31,503 nt of DNA from contig CATLUC010000008.1 of assembly GCA_950059165.1 (NCBI GenBank), positions 1-31,503 on the forward strand, read 5' to 3'. The position numbers and the translations under genes are program-made. This document shows, one piece after another, positions 1-9,269 of the stretch; the stretch's first letter is position 1; each line of letters begins with the position of its first letter. This DNA is from an uncultured Clostridium sp. (GTDB lineage: Bacteria > Bacillota > Clostridia > TANB77 > CAG-508). The notes beneath the pieces are model-generated. The model worked only from the letters and a program-made list of their open reading frames with translations. It was not told the DNA's origin and did no database searches.

Positions 1-543
1 TGTGTGACATTGGGGACGTTTCTTTTTGCACATTTTTGTGAAATTGGGGACACATCTTCTGATTCTAATTTTTTCAATTGTTTTGCAAATACTTATATAT
101 AAATATTATGCAGTATCGAATGTGATTGGAATACATTTAAAAATTCTTTGAAATATATGGAGTAATGTTCACGTCGAGTGGCACACGAGGACTACAAGAA
201 CAAAAGAGGCATGATTAAAATTTTATGACCTTTTAGATTACTTCTCATGCCTCGTCTTTGTTCGCCTGCCAAAATTGCTTTAGCAATTTTGTGTAAAATG
301 TTTTTATCTTATAGTAACTTACAAATAAAGTTGCTATAAGATAAAGAGGCTCTATATATTTCATTAGAATTTTTTAATGTATGTAATGAGCCGAGATACA
401 AATAATTATTTATATATAAGTATTTATAAATAATAAAATTACAACATATATAAGATGTGTCCCAAATTTCACAAAAATGTGAAAAAGGAAACGTCCCTAT
501 TGTCACATTAAAATGTCGCAAAAGAAACGTCCCCAACACGACA
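1..543. mobile_element. Structured repeat-bounded element, copy A
   Basis: Non-coding stretch bounded by inverted REP-like arms (3-58 and 452-543), each containing a GGGGACGTTTC motif and a CACATTTTTGTG palindrome. The bases inside the arms also pair: AT-rich sequence near 92-112 matches 404-424 in inverted orientation, so most of the element can fold into one long imperfect hairpin with a branched core (131-396) at its tip. The right arm carries two tandem half-units. It ends one base before the rodA stop codon. A second copy with the same architecture lies at 22124-22866. The arms resemble the GGGGAC-type REP sequences associated with TnpA_REP/RAYT transposases, but no transposase is present here, so movement in trans is an inference. 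The only reading frame inside is a low-complexity overlap of the arms and is not a gene. Confidence 0.75.
131..396 (+). ncRNA. Conserved multibranched core, possible structured RNA (copy A)
   Basis: Predicted stems: 131-147 with 366-382; 150-162 with 350-362; 198-214 with 245-263; 271-278 with 283-290 (loop TTTA); 305-320 with 328-343. GGCTC (348-352) can also pair with GAGCC (388-392); because a strand of the outer stem lies between them this would be a pseudoknot or an alternative fold. Unpaired segments shared with copy B include GTTCACGTCG, GAGGACTACAAGAACAAAAG and TTTTAGATTACTT. Several stems differ in sequence from copy B yet keep pairing. Strand is chosen because conserved single-stranded blocks read naturally on plus, but it is not proven. 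I do not recognise it as a known riboswitch, ribozyme, group I or II intron, or HEARO RNA. Confidence 0.55.
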
Positions 544-1650
544 TTATTTTACAAATATTGTTTTTTGCCTTTTACTACTAATGTTTAATAATATGGCAAT
601 TCCTATAAAGTTCGTTATTAGTGAACTTCCACCATAACTTATAAATGGAAGTGGAACACCTGTAATTGGAAGCAATCCCATTACCATTCCTATGTTTTCA
701 ATCATGTGAAATACAAATATACCTGTAATTCCAGATGCTATTAGTGAACCTGTTTCATCCTTTGCTGTTTTTGCTACATATAGGCTTTTTGTTATTAACA
801 GGACATAGAGAATAATAACTGTTACTGCTACAATAAATCCCATTTCTTCTCCAATTACTGCAAATATAAAGTCTGTTGTTTTAGGGTATAAAAATCCTAA
901 CTGGGTTTGATTTCCTTTTAATAACCCCATTCCTGTTAATCCACCTGCTCCAATTGCAAGCTTGGATTGAATGATATTGTATCCAGACCCACGTGGGTCT
1001 GATTCTGGGTTTAAGAATATGTCTATTCTTTTTTTGGCATGTTCTGGTAATATAAAATTATAGATTAGTGGTACTGATACTACTATTAAAATAATAATTC
1101 CAAATATGTATTTTTTGTCAATTCCAGCTGTTATTAGCATAAATGCCATTGCTACTAAAAATGCTGCTGCTGTTCCATAGTCTGGCTGTTTTATAATTAG
1201 TAATACTGGCAACGCAAGTGCTACTAATACAATTAGTAATTTAAGTGGTTTATTTATGTTTCTTTTATCTCGTTGTTGTATTTTTGTTATAATATATGTT
1301 AAAAATAAAATTACAAATATTTTAGCAAATTCTCCTGGCTGAAAAGAGAAAAAGCCAATGTCAAACCAACTTGTAGCTCCATTAACTGGTTTTGTAAATA
1401 ATACTGCAATCAGTAGTATTATAAAACCACCATAGAAAATCGGTGACATTTTTACAATTGTTTCATAATCAATTAACATGATAACAATACCTATTACTAA
1501 ACTAATAACAAGCCATATACATTGTTTATTAAATTCGTCATATTCAGCTTCTTGTGTAGCTGAAAATAAAGCAACTAGCCCTATTATGCAAAGGATAATT
1601 GCAATAATTCCTATACTCCACTCTATGTTTTTTAATTCTCTTTTTCTCAT
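544..1650 (-). CDS. rodA: Rod-shape SEDS glycosyltransferase RodA
   Basis: A 368-residue SEDS-family integral membrane protein with about ten hydrophobic segments. It polymerises lipid II into glycan strands for lateral wall growth, working with a class B PBP in the elongasome. Visible family motifs are FQPGEFAKI near residue 105, KQPDYGTA near 155 (with the Asp expected to be catalytic), DPRGSGYNIIQS near 218, TDFIFAVIGEE near 260 and GVPLPFISYGGSS near the C-terminus. RodA rather than FtsW or SpoVE is favoured because the gene follows minD and minE on the same strand, as in many Firmicutes mre-min-rodA clusters. The start has only a weak upstream purine stretch. The stop codon TAA lies one base from the right arm of structured element copy A. 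Confidence 0.88.
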   Translation of the reverse strand: MRKRELKNIEWSIGIIAIILCIIGLVALFSATQEAEYDEFNKQCIWLVISLVIGIVIMLIDYETIVKMSPIFYGGFIILLIAVLFTKPVNGATSWFDIGFFSFQPGEFAKIFVILFLTYIITKIQQRDKRNINKPLKLLIVLVALALPVLLIIKQPDYGTAAAFLVAMAFMLITAGIDKKYIFGIIILIVVSVPLIYNFILPEHAKKRIDIFLNPESDPRGSGYNIIQSKLAIGAGGLTGMGLLKGNQTQLGFLYPKTTDFIFAVIGEEMGFIVAVTVIILYVLLITKSLYVAKTAKDETGSLIASGITGIFVFHMIENIGMVMGLLPITGVPLPFISYGGSSLITNFIGIAILLNISSKRQKTIFVK

Positions 1651-1785
1651 TAAATCAACTCTTTTTCTAATTGAATTTATTGGGTTTTAAGTTTTTCCTT
1701 TGTTTGGTTTAACAAAATCATAAATCCTTAATTGTTTTATAATTTTAACTTTCTTAATATAAAATTCTCTAAAAGATTATAAACT

Positions 1786-2556
1786 TTATTTTTTCTCAAT
1801 ATTTATGATTTTTGCTAATCTTTCGTTTACAATATTTTCACTTTCTTGTTTTTCTTCTTGACTTTCTTCTTGTTCTTGGTTCTCTTGCTCTTGATTTACT
1901 ATTTTTTGTTCATTTATTTCTTGTTTTTCATGCTCACTACTATCTTTAATTTTTTCTTGTACTTCTTGTCTATCTACTTCTTGTTCATCTTGTTCTTTAT
2001 TTTCTTTTATTTCTTGTTGCAATTCTTTTTCTATTACTTCTTTGTCTTTTCTGATTTCTTGTTTTAACTCGTTGTTTTGTGTATTTTCTTCTGTCATTTC
2101 ATTATCTTGTGAGTTTTGACTTTCTTTTTTGTTTTCTTGCTTAGCTTTTTGTTTTTTTGCTGATTTGCTTTTTTCTTTATGATTTTCCTTTTTTGGCTCT
2201 ACCTCTTTTTGCTCTTCTTGTTTTTGTTTTTCACTTTTATGTTCTAATTTTCTTGCCTCATTTTTTATATTGACAATTGGAATATTTGCATATAATGCTG
2301 GTGCTCCATTTGTACCATCTTCGTTTTCTTGGTTTGTAAGCTTTACATCAATAGCATTTTCGTCTATATCAATATATTTTTTGATAACATCTATAATTTC
2401 TTGTTTCATTAACTCTAAAAAGTCTACTGAAACATTGGCTCTATCTTGCATTAAAACTAAATGCAATCTTTCTTTTGCTGCATCTCTTGAATTGTTTATA
2501 CTCTCTTTTTCTTCTTTTTTACCAACTTTTTTAAAAAGTTTCATTAGGTTAAACAT
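1786..2556 (-). CDS. minE: Cell division topological specificity factor MinE with long C-terminal extension
   Basis: A 256-residue protein. Residues 1-95 are a recognisable MinE: a short amphipathic N-terminus (MFNLMKLFKK), the MinD-activating region around AAKERLHLVLMQDRANVSVDF, and the C-terminal dimerisation region with IIDVIKKYIDIDENAIDVKL. MinE stimulates MinD ATPase and releases it from the membrane, placing the division septum. A usual MinE is about 85-95 residues; here roughly 150 extra residues follow, almost all Glu, Lys, Gln, Asn and Asp, likely disordered or a charged helix. The gene follows minD by 22 bases with a GGAGG site 11 bases before ATG. No minC is seen in this window. 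Confidence 0.85.
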   Translation of the reverse strand: MFNLMKLFKKVGKKEEKESINNSRDAAKERLHLVLMQDRANVSVDFLELMKQEIIDVIKKYIDIDENAIDVKLTNQENEDGTNGAPALYANIPIVNIKNEARKLEHKSEKQKQEEQKEVEPKKENHKEKSKSAKKQKAKQENKKESQNSQDNEMTEENTQNNELKQEIRKDKEVIEKELQQEIKENKEQDEQEVDRQEVQEKIKDSSEHEKQEINEQKIVNQEQENQEQEESQEEKQESENIVNERLAKIINIEKK

Positions 2557-2578
2557 TAATTTTTATACCTCCAAATGC

Positions 2579-3370
2579 TTATTTTTTAAATAATTGCTTC
2601 AATTTTGCAAAAAAGCCTTTTTCTCTTCCTGGAATTGTTACTTCTATTTTTTCTCCTAATACTCTTTTTGCTATTTCTATATAAGCTTTTCCTGATGGTG
2701 CTTTTTTATTTTGGATAACTGGTTCTCCTTTATTTGTTTGTGTAATTATATATTCGTCATCTGGTACAACACCAATTAAGTCAATAGATAGTAAGTCCAC
2801 AATGTCGTCTACGTCCATCATTTCACCTTTTTTTACCATATTTGGTCTAATTCTATTTATAACTAATTGTGGATTTTTTATTTCTGAAGATTCTAATAAG
2901 CCTATTATTCTGTCTGCATCTCTTATTGCTGATATCTCTGCCGTTGTTACTACAATAGCACGATTAGCTCCTGCAATAGCATTTTTAAACCCTTGCTCAA
3001 TTCCAGCTGGGCAATCTATTAATATATAATCAAATTCTTCTTTTAATTTTTCTACTAGGTTCCTCATTTGTTCTTCGTTTACAGCACTCTTGTCCCTTGT
3101 TTGTGCTGCTGGTAATAAATATAATTCCTTAAATCTTTTGTCTTTGATTAAGGCTTGTCTCAATTTGCATTTTTCTTCTACAACATCTACAATGTCATAT
3201 ACAATTCTATTTTCTAATCCCATAACAACGTCTAGGTTACGTAGTCCAATATCTGTGTCTATTAATGCTACTTTTTTTCCTTCAACTGCTAGGCTAGAAC
3301 CTAAATTTGCTGTTGTTGTTGTTTTTCCTACTCCACCTTTTCCAGATGTTATTACAATTACTTCTCCCAT
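2579..3370 (-). CDS. minD: Septum site-determining ATPase MinD
   Basis: A 263-residue ParA/MinD-family ATPase that binds the membrane as an ATP dimer and positions the division inhibitor. The deviant Walker A GKGGVGKT is at residues 10-17, the switch region at DTDIGLRNLDVVMG (about 41-54), and DCPAGIEQGF near 119. The C-terminal amphipathic membrane-targeting helix is clear (KGFFAKLKQLFKK). I chose ATG at 3370 because MGEVIVITSGKGG matches the standard MinD N-terminus; a GTG three codons upstream sits too close to the ribosome binding site. A consensus promoter lies at 3402-3430. The CGG trinucleotide at 2941-2943 is out of frame (ACG GCA) and no shift occurs there. Confidence 0.95.
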   Translation of the reverse strand: MGEVIVITSGKGGVGKTTTTANLGSSLAVEGKKVALIDTDIGLRNLDVVMGLENRIVYDIVDVVEEKCKLRQALIKDKRFKELYLLPAAQTRDKSAVNEEQMRNLVEKLKEEFDYILIDCPAGIEQGFKNAIAGANRAIVVTTAEISAIRDADRIIGLLESSEIKNPQLVINRIRPNMVKKGEMMDVDDIVDLLSIDLIGVVPDDEYIITQTNKGEPVIQNKKAPSGKAYIEIAKRVLGEKIEVTIPGREKGFFAKLKQLFKK

Positions 3371-3401
3371 ACTCTTCACATTCCTTTCCTAAAACATTAA
3401 T

Positions 3402-3430
3402 ATAATATAACGAAACGAATAAAAAGTCAA
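3402..3430 (-). promoter_or_regulatory. Sigma-A type promoter for minD-minE
   Basis: On the minus strand TTGACT (3425-3430) and TATTAT (3402-3407) are separated by 17 bases, about 32 bases upstream of the minD start. It is divergent from the asnS promoter. Confidence 0.65.
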
Positions 3431-3484
3431 TGTATTATAACAAAAATATTTCTAAAATATTACAAGAATGTTACAAGATTTTCC

Positions 3485-3513
3485 TTGCAATTTTTTACAT
3501 TGTGTCATATAAT
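3485..3513 (+). promoter_or_regulatory. Sigma-A type promoter for asnS
   Basis: TTGCAA (3485-3490), a 17-base spacer and a perfect TATAAT (3508-3513). The leader up to the start codon is about 75 bases and contains no T-box signature. Confidence 0.7.
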
Positions 3514-3595
3514 ATGACTAAATTAAAAATAGGAAGGCTCAAGGTTGAAAACATTTACAACCAAATTTATGCTTTGGAAAGGAGTGAAATTATAT

Positions 3596-4987
3596 ATGAA
3601 AACTATAACTGTAAAAAATTTATATCAAAATACAAATAATTTTGCCAATAAAGAAATTACCATAGAGGGTTGGGTAAAAACTGTAAGAGATTCTAAGAAC
3701 TTTGGTTTTATTGAATTAAATGATGGAACATTTTTTAAAAATGTCCAAATTGTATTTCACGACAATTTAGAAAACTTTGCTGATATTTGCAAATTAACCA
3801 TAAGTTCATCTATTAAAGTAACTGGAACTCTTGTATTGACTGAAAATTCAAAACAACCATTTGAAATACAAGCAAAGAATATTGAAATAGAAAGTTTATC
3901 AGACAGTAGTTATCCTCTTCAAAAGAAACGTCATTCTTTTGAATATTTAAGGACTATTTCACATCTACGCCCTAGAACTAACACATTTAATGCCGTATTC
4001 CGTGTTAGAAGTTCTCTTGCCTATGCAATTCACAAGTTTTTCCAAGAAAGAGGATTTGTATATGTAAATACTCCTATTCTTACAGGAAGTGACGCAGAAG
4101 GCGCAGGAGAAATGTTTAATGTAAATTCTTTTAATTTAAATGATATTCCAAAAAATGAAGATGGAAATGTTGACTTTTCACAAGATTTTTTTGGAAAACC
4201 AGCTCATTTAACAGTAAGTGGCCAATTAAATGCTGAAACTTTTGCACAAAGTTTTTGTAATGTTTATACTTTTGGACCTACTTTTCGTGCAGAAAATTCT
4301 AATACTGTTAAACATGCTGCTGAATTTTGGATGGTTGAACCAGAAATTTGTTTTGCAGATTTGAATGACGATATGGACTTAGCAGAAGATATGATTAAAT
4401 ATATTTTTCAATATGTGCTAGATAACTGCAAAGAAGAAATGAACTTTTTTAATCAATTTGTGGATAATGGCTTATTAGAAAGGCTAAATCATGTAATTAA
4501 TTCTGACTTTGTAAGAATTAGCTACACAGACGCCATAAAAGAATTAGAAAAACACAATGACGATTTTGAATATAAAGTTTCTTGGGATGTTGATTTACAA
4601 ACAGAACATGAAAGATATTTATGTGAAAATATTTTTAAAAAACCTGTTTTTGTAACAGATTATCCAAAAGATATTAAAGCCTTTTACATGAAGCAAAATC
4701 CAGATGGAAAAACTGTTGCTGCTAGTGATTTGCTTGTTCCTGGTATTGGAGAGATTATTGGTGGTAGCCAAAGGGAAGAAGATTATGATAAATTACTAAA
4801 TCGTATGAAAGAGTTGGACATGCCACTTGAAGGCTATGAATGGTACTTAGATTTAAGAAAATATGGTAGTTGTAATCATTCTGGGTTTGGTTTAGGATTT
4901 GAAAGGGCTATTATGTATTTGACTGGTATGCAAAATATTCGTGATGTAATTCCTTTCCCTAGAACACCAAAAAATTGCGAATTTTAA
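3596..4987 (+). CDS. asnS: Asparaginyl-tRNA synthetase
   Basis: A 463-residue class IIb aminoacyl-tRNA synthetase that charges tRNA-Asn with asparagine in the cytoplasm. An N-terminal OB-fold anticodon-binding domain (about 1-110, ITIEGWVKTVRDSKNFGFIELNDG) precedes the catalytic domain. Motif 2 is FRAENSNTVKHAAEFWMVEPE (about 231) and motif 3 is GFGLGFERAIMYLTG (about 430). The segment FNAVFRVRSSLAYAIH is typical of AsnRS. The start is ATG 3596, with AAAGGAG eleven bases upstream; an in-frame ATG further upstream adds a tail not expected for the family. It is one of only two plus-strand genes here and contains no CGG codon. Confidence 0.95.
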   Translation: MKTITVKNLYQNTNNFANKEITIEGWVKTVRDSKNFGFIELNDGTFFKNVQIVFHDNLENFADICKLTISSSIKVTGTLVLTENSKQPFEIQAKNIEIESLSDSSYPLQKKRHSFEYLRTISHLRPRTNTFNAVFRVRSSLAYAIHKFFQERGFVYVNTPILTGSDAEGAGEMFNVNSFNLNDIPKNEDGNVDFSQDFFGKPAHLTVSGQLNAETFAQSFCNVYTFGPTFRAENSNTVKHAAEFWMVEPEICFADLNDDMDLAEDMIKYIFQYVLDNCKEEMNFFNQFVDNGLLERLNHVINSDFVRISYTDAIKELEKHNDDFEYKVSWDVDLQTEHERYLCENIFKKPVFVTDYPKDIKAFYMKQNPDGKTVAASDLLVPGIGEIIGGSQREEDYDKLLNRMKELDMPLEGYEWYLDLRKYGSCNHSGFGLGFERAIMYLTGMQNIRDVIPFPRTPKNCEF

Positions 4988-5132
4988 AGACTTTTATAAA
5001 TTTTATGCAATTTTTTCCTACGACTTTTTAGTATGTATCGCAATTAACAACTTATAATATCATTTAAAAGTCTGCCCCAGCAAGGAAAACTATAAAAAAT
5101 ATATAATCACTTACACATAAGCTATAAATTAT

Positions 5133-5170
5133 AAAAAATTGCTAGCAAAATAATCTACTAGCAATTTTTT
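5133..5170. terminator. Bidirectional intrinsic terminator between asnS and adhE
   Basis: A 13-bp stem AAAAAATTGCTAG / CTAGCAATTTTTT with a 12-base loop. It has T-runs on both strands and lies between convergent asnS and adhE. Confidence 0.85.
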
Positions 5171-5174
5171 ATTT

Positions 5175-7790
5175 TTATATTTCTTTTCCATAATAGCTAT
5201 CTAATAAAATTTGTTTTAATTCTGTAACTAAAGGCAATCTTGGATTTGCTGTTGTACATTGGTCCTCAAAAGCTCTGTCTGCAAGCATATCCACCTTAGC
5301 TAAAAACTCTTGTTCATCAATTCCAGCATCTTTTAAAGTCTTTGGAATTCCTAAATGTTCATTCATTTGTTGTACTTTTGTAATTAAACTTGCAATTCCC
5401 TCTTCTTTAGTATCTGCCTTTAAACCTACTTTTTTAGCCAATTCATAATATTTTTCATCAGCTATAAAATATTCATATTTTGGGAATGACACAAATTTAG
5501 TTGGTTTTCCACTATTATATTTTATTACATAAGGTAATATAATTGCATTTAATCTACCATGTGCCATATGGAACTCTGCTCCTAGTTTATGTGCCAAAGA
5601 ATGGTTAATTCCTAAAAATGCATTAGTAAATGCCATTCCTGCAATTGTACTTGCATTATGCATTTTTTCTCTAGCAAGTTTATTTGTTCCATCATCATAT
5701 GCTTGCTCTAAATACTTTATAACAATTTCAACTGCTTTTTCTGCTAAACCATCTGTATAATCTGATGCCATATTAGAAACATAAGCTTCTATTGCATGTG
5801 TTAAAACATCCATTCCTGTGTCTGCTGTAACTGATTTTGGAAGGCTCATTACCAAGTCTGGGTCAACAATTGCTACATCTGGTGTTAGTTCATAATCTGC
5901 TAATGGATATTTTTTATTTTTCTCTTTGTCTGTTATAACTGCAAATGATGTTACCTCTGAACCTGTACCTGATGTTGTTGGAATTGCTACCATTTTGCAC
6001 TTAGTTCCAAGTTTTGGAAACTTATAAGTACGTTTCCTAATATCCATGAATTTTAATTTTAATCCTTCTACATCTGCTTCTGGATGCTCGTAAAATAGCC
6101 ACATTCCTTTAGCAGCATCCATTGGGCTACCACCACCTACTGCAATGATTACATCTGGTTTAAAGGATTTTATAGCCTCTACACCTTTTTTGATAGTGTC
6201 AAAAGATGGGTCTGACTCTACTTCACTAAATATTTCAGAATGAACATATTGTTGTCTTTTTCTTAAGTGATATAAAATTTTATCTACATATCCTAATTTT
6301 ACCATGCCTTCATCTGTTACAATAAAAGCTCTTTCAATATCTGGCATTTTTTCTAAGTAGGCAATTGCACCTGCTTCAAAATATATTTTTTCTGGAACTT
6401 TAAACCATTGCATATTAACTCTCCTTTTCGCAACTCTTTTTATATTTATTAAATTTACTGATGATACATTTGCTGTTGTTGAGTTTCCACCAAATGAACC
6501 ACATCCGAAGTGTTAAAGATGGCATATTGGTATTGTAAATATCACCAATGGCTCCATGTGTTGATGGAGAATTAACAATAATTCTTCCGAGCTTTCATTG
6601 TTTCAGAAAATTTTAGGTTCACATCTCTATCCTCTGAATGGATAACTGCTGAATGTCCAAGTCCTCCAAACTCTAGCAATTTTTCAGACTTCTCTATTCC
6701 CTCTTCTTCATTTTCTACAATATAATAAGTAAGAACAGGGCTTAACTTTTCTTTTGAAAATGGATACTCATCACCTATTCCCTCTTCATAAACCACTAAA
6801 ACCTTTGTGTCTTTTGGTACTTCAAAGCCTGCTTCTTGTGCAATTTTATATGGTGATTGACCAGGTACATGAGATTTTAACTTAAATCCATATTCTTCAT
6901 TCCATTCAAACATACTTTGTTTTAATTTTTCTTTTTCGTCTTCATTTAAGAAATAACAATTTGCTTCTTTCATTAAATTTTCAAATTCTTCATAAATTGC
7001 TCGATCAACTAAAACAGCTTGTTCAGAAGCACAAATCATTCCATTATCAAATGCTTTTGATAAAACCAAATCATTTACAGATGTTTTTAATTTAGCACTT
7101 TTATGGATATAACATGGCACATTTCCGTGGACCTACACCTAAAGCTGGTTTCCCACAAGAATAAGCTGATTTTACCATTCCTGTTCCACCTGTTGCCAAA
7201 ATAAGATTTACATCTGGATGGTTCATAAGTAGCCTAGTTGCTAATACACTTGGTTCTTCAATCCATAAAATACAATTTTCTGGTGCACCAGCATTTACTG
7301 CTGCATCTCTTAAAATTCTTGCTGCCTCCATACTACATTTTTGGCTAGATGGGTGAAAACCAAATACAATAACATTTCTAGTTTTTGCTGCAATAATTGA
7401 CTTAAACATGGTTGTAGAAGTTGGATTTGTAACAGGTGTAACACCTGCAATAATTCCAACTGGCTCTGCAATTTCTATATAATCTTCTTCTTCATTTTCA
7501 TTGATAATTCCTACTGTTTTTTCATATTTAATACTGTGATACACATATTCTGTTGCAAACATATTCTTTGTTATTTTGTCTTCGTAAATTCCTCTTCCAG
7601 TTTCTTCTACTGCTAATTTTGCTAATTCCATATGATGTTCTAAACCTGCCATTGACATGGCTTTTGTAATATTGTCTACTGTTTCTTGGTCTAACTTTAA
7701 ATATTCTTTTGACGCTACTTTAGCTTTTTCTACAAGCTCGTTTATCATGTTTTGAACTTTTTGTTGTTCCTCTTGACTTATTTCTTGCAT
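5175..7790 (-). CDS. adhE: Bifunctional aldehyde/alcohol dehydrogenase AdhE, interrupted by three CGG +1 sites
   Basis: AdhE reduces acetyl-CoA to acetaldehyde and then ethanol, regenerating NAD+ in fermentation. The N-terminal CoA-acylating aldehyde dehydrogenase half has its catalytic Cys in MICASEQ (about residue 253). The C-terminal iron-dependent alcohol dehydrogenase half has the NAD motif GGGSPMDAAKG and metal-binding histidines in DVLTHAIEAY and NHSLAHKLGAEFHMAHGR. Read conventionally it falls into three open frames (7790-7101, 7120-6572, 6413-5175). At 7125-7127, 6587-6589 and 6505-6507 an in-frame CGG is followed by a +1 shift; skipping the C restores GVGPGNVPCY, MKAGRIIVN and LTLGCGSFGG. 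With three bases removed the gene is exactly 871 codons, the family length. Start is ATG 7790 behind a strong AGGAGG. Either decoded by frameshifting or carrying three identical-type errors. Confidence 0.9.
6505..6507 (-). other. In-frame CGG with +1 shift (adhE, third site)
   Basis: Minus-strand reading is CTT CGG ATG; the conserved protein requires CTT GGA TGT (LGCG). The shift joins the aldehyde dehydrogenase part to the linker before the iron-ADH domain. Confidence 0.85.
6587..6589 (-). other. In-frame CGG with +1 shift (adhE, second site)
   Basis: GCT CGG AAG must be read GCT GGA AGA to continue as AGRIIVN. The zero frame stops after four more codons. Confidence 0.85.
7125..7127 (-). 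other. In-frame CGG with +1 shift (adhE, first site)
   Basis: CCA CGG AAA must be read CCA GGA AAT to give the AdhE motif GVGPGNVPCY. The zero frame stops after seven more codons. Confidence 0.9.
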
Positions 7791-7860
7791 AAAAAAATTC
7801 CTCCTCATTAGTTTTATTTTAACCACATTTATTATATATTATTAGAAAATTTTGTCAAGG

Positions 7861-7915
7861 TGCAATTGGGGACGTTTCCTTTGGCACATTTTTGTGAAAT
7901 TTGTGACACATCTTT
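7861..7915. repeat. Solo REP-like arm
   Basis: Same GGGGACGTTTCC...CACATTTTTGTGAAAT...GACACATCTT arrangement as the left arms of the two structured elements. There is no partner arm or core nearby. It lies seven bases from the stop codon of the downstream minus-strand ATPase. Confidence 0.8.
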
Positions 7916-7921
7916 GTTTTT

Positions 7922-9214
7922 TTATAATAAGTGTGCACTATAAAGAGGTATTGATTTTATATTATTTTTAAATCCAAAATTTTTAGTTGATATTCTTATG
8001 CTATATTTAGGCTTATATCTTTCAATATAATATTTTAAACTTTTAGATGAAACATTGTCTGATGCTTTTACCTCTATTGGAATAATATCTCCTTCTATAT
8101 TAATTAAAAAGTCTACTTCATACATACTTCCTAATTGCCAATAATAAATTTCTTTTGTTTTTGCATATAAAATCTGTGCTATATAATTTTCTGTAAGCAC
8201 TCCTTTATATAACATATTTTTATTTAATAAAATCTCTTGGCTACTGATTTTTGCTAGTTTTCTTAATAACCCAATATCACTTAAATATATTTTAAAATTT
8301 TCTTCTACATATGCTTTTAATGGAGATTTTGGTTGCTGTATTCCATTGCATTTTATTAACATATTGCTTGCTATTAGCCATTCTAAAGATGTTTCATACT
8401 CCCTACTTCTAGCTGATTTTTCTACTAACGAATATTTGAATTTCTTGTTTTCTTTTCCTAATTGTGCAGGTATTGATTGATATATTTTGTTATTTTTTAT
8501 GCTTTCAGTATTTTGTGTATATTTTGACATATCTGCTATATATGATGTTAAAATCATTTCTATAATTTCATCATTTATTTGTAATACATTTTTTTCTTTT
8601 TCTATATATTCCTTAATCACTATTGGCATTCCACCAATGCATATATACTGATAATACAATTTTAATGCTTTTTCATGTAATGGCTCTACTAATGGTTCCA
8701 TATTATCATAGCTTTGTTTTATTTTCTCATTTAACTTTTCTTCTCCTATTGCTTTTAAGAATTCCTCGAAATCCATTGGATATAAATATTCTATCCATAC
8801 TTTACCTACTGGAAATGAATTTTTAAATCTGTTGATTTTTACTCCTAGTAAACTTCCAGCACATACAATTTTGTAATTTTTTTCGCTTTCACAAAAATAT
8901 TTTAAAGAACTGATTGCTCTTTCTGATACTTGTATTTCATCTAAAAATATTATTGTTTTATCTATATCTATCTCTATATTAAGCAATATTTCTATATTGC
9001 TTATAATTTCTTCTGGTATAATAGTTTTTTCAAATATTTGTCTTATTTTTTCCATACTATCTAAATTCAAATATAAATTTTTTTCAAATTCTTTTTCGCA
9101 GAATTCCTTTAATATATATGTTTTTCCTGTTTGTCTTGCTCCTACTAACATATATGGCATTTTTATTTTGTTTTCTTTCCACTCTAATAAATTTTTATAT
9201 AATTTTCTTTCCAT
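7922..9214 (-). CDS. AAA+ ATPase with C-terminal DUF4143 (nuclease-fold) domain
   Basis: A 430-residue member of the widespread AAA_14/DUF4143 family of unknown cellular role. Walker A is VGARQTGKTY (about 21-30), Walker B is IIFLDEIQ (about 92), and a sensor-like segment IVCAGSLLGV follows. The C-terminal part contains YEVDFLINIEGDIIPIEVKAS, the Asp and E-x-K arrangement of a PD-(D/E)XK-like fold. The start is ATG 9214 with AAGGA ten bases upstream; a longer reading from 9283 overlaps the promoter and is rejected. Stands as a single gene with its own promoter (9237-9265), two palindromes upstream and a REP-like arm downstream. Contains no CGG codon. Confidence 0.85.
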   Translation of the reverse strand: MERKLYKNLLEWKENKIKMPYMLVGARQTGKTYILKEFCEKEFEKNLYLNLDSMEKIRQIFEKTIIPEEIISNIEILLNIEIDIDKTIIFLDEIQVSERAISSLKYFCESEKNYKIVCAGSLLGVKINRFKNSFPVGKVWIEYLYPMDFEEFLKAIGEEKLNEKIKQSYDNMEPLVEPLHEKALKLYYQYICIGGMPIVIKEYIEKEKNVLQINDEIIEMILTSYIADMSKYTQNTESIKNNKIYQSIPAQLGKENKKFKYSLVEKSARSREYETSLEWLIASNMLIKCNGIQQPKSPLKAYVEENFKIYLSDIGLLRKLAKISSQEILLNKNMLYKGVLTENYIAQILYAKTKEIYYWQLGSMYEVDFLINIEGDIIPIEVKASDNVSSKSLKYYIERYKPKYSIRISTKNFGFKNNIKSIPLYSAHLL

Positions 9215-9236
9215 ATAAATCACTTTCCTTTTGTTA

Positions 9237-9265
9237 ATTATATAATAATTTTTTATTTTTGTCAA
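9237..9265 (-). promoter_or_regulatory. Consensus promoter of the AAA+/DUF4143 gene
   Basis: Perfect TTGACA (9260-9265 on the minus strand), a 17-base spacer and perfect TATAAT (9237-9242). It is 23 bases upstream of the start codon. Confidence 0.8.
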
Positions 9266-9269
9266 TTTT

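Noticed and set aside
131..396. Structured core as a group I or group II intron, HEARO RNA or hammerhead-type ribozyme
   Set aside because: I could not find the conserved core sequences of these classes, nor an intron-encoded protein, and the element sits between genes rather than in one. A model search is still needed to be sure.
309..539. Open frame inside structured element copy A
   Set aside because: It runs across the repeat arm and the inverted repeats, has no ribosome binding site, and is not preserved in copy B.
1846..2067. Plus-strand hydrophobic frames opposite minE, smc and the M23 gene
   Set aside because: They are antisense shadows of Glu/Lys-rich coding regions, without ribosome binding sites or conserved features.
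3514..3595. T-box leader before asnS
   Set aside because: The leader is short and lacks the T-box sequence and an antiterminator/terminator pair.
5175..7790. adhE as an ordinary pseudogene or as three separate genes
   Set aside because: All breaks are identical in kind (CGG plus one base), the total closes to the family length and no catalytic residue is lost. The same pattern recurs in smc and transport genes.
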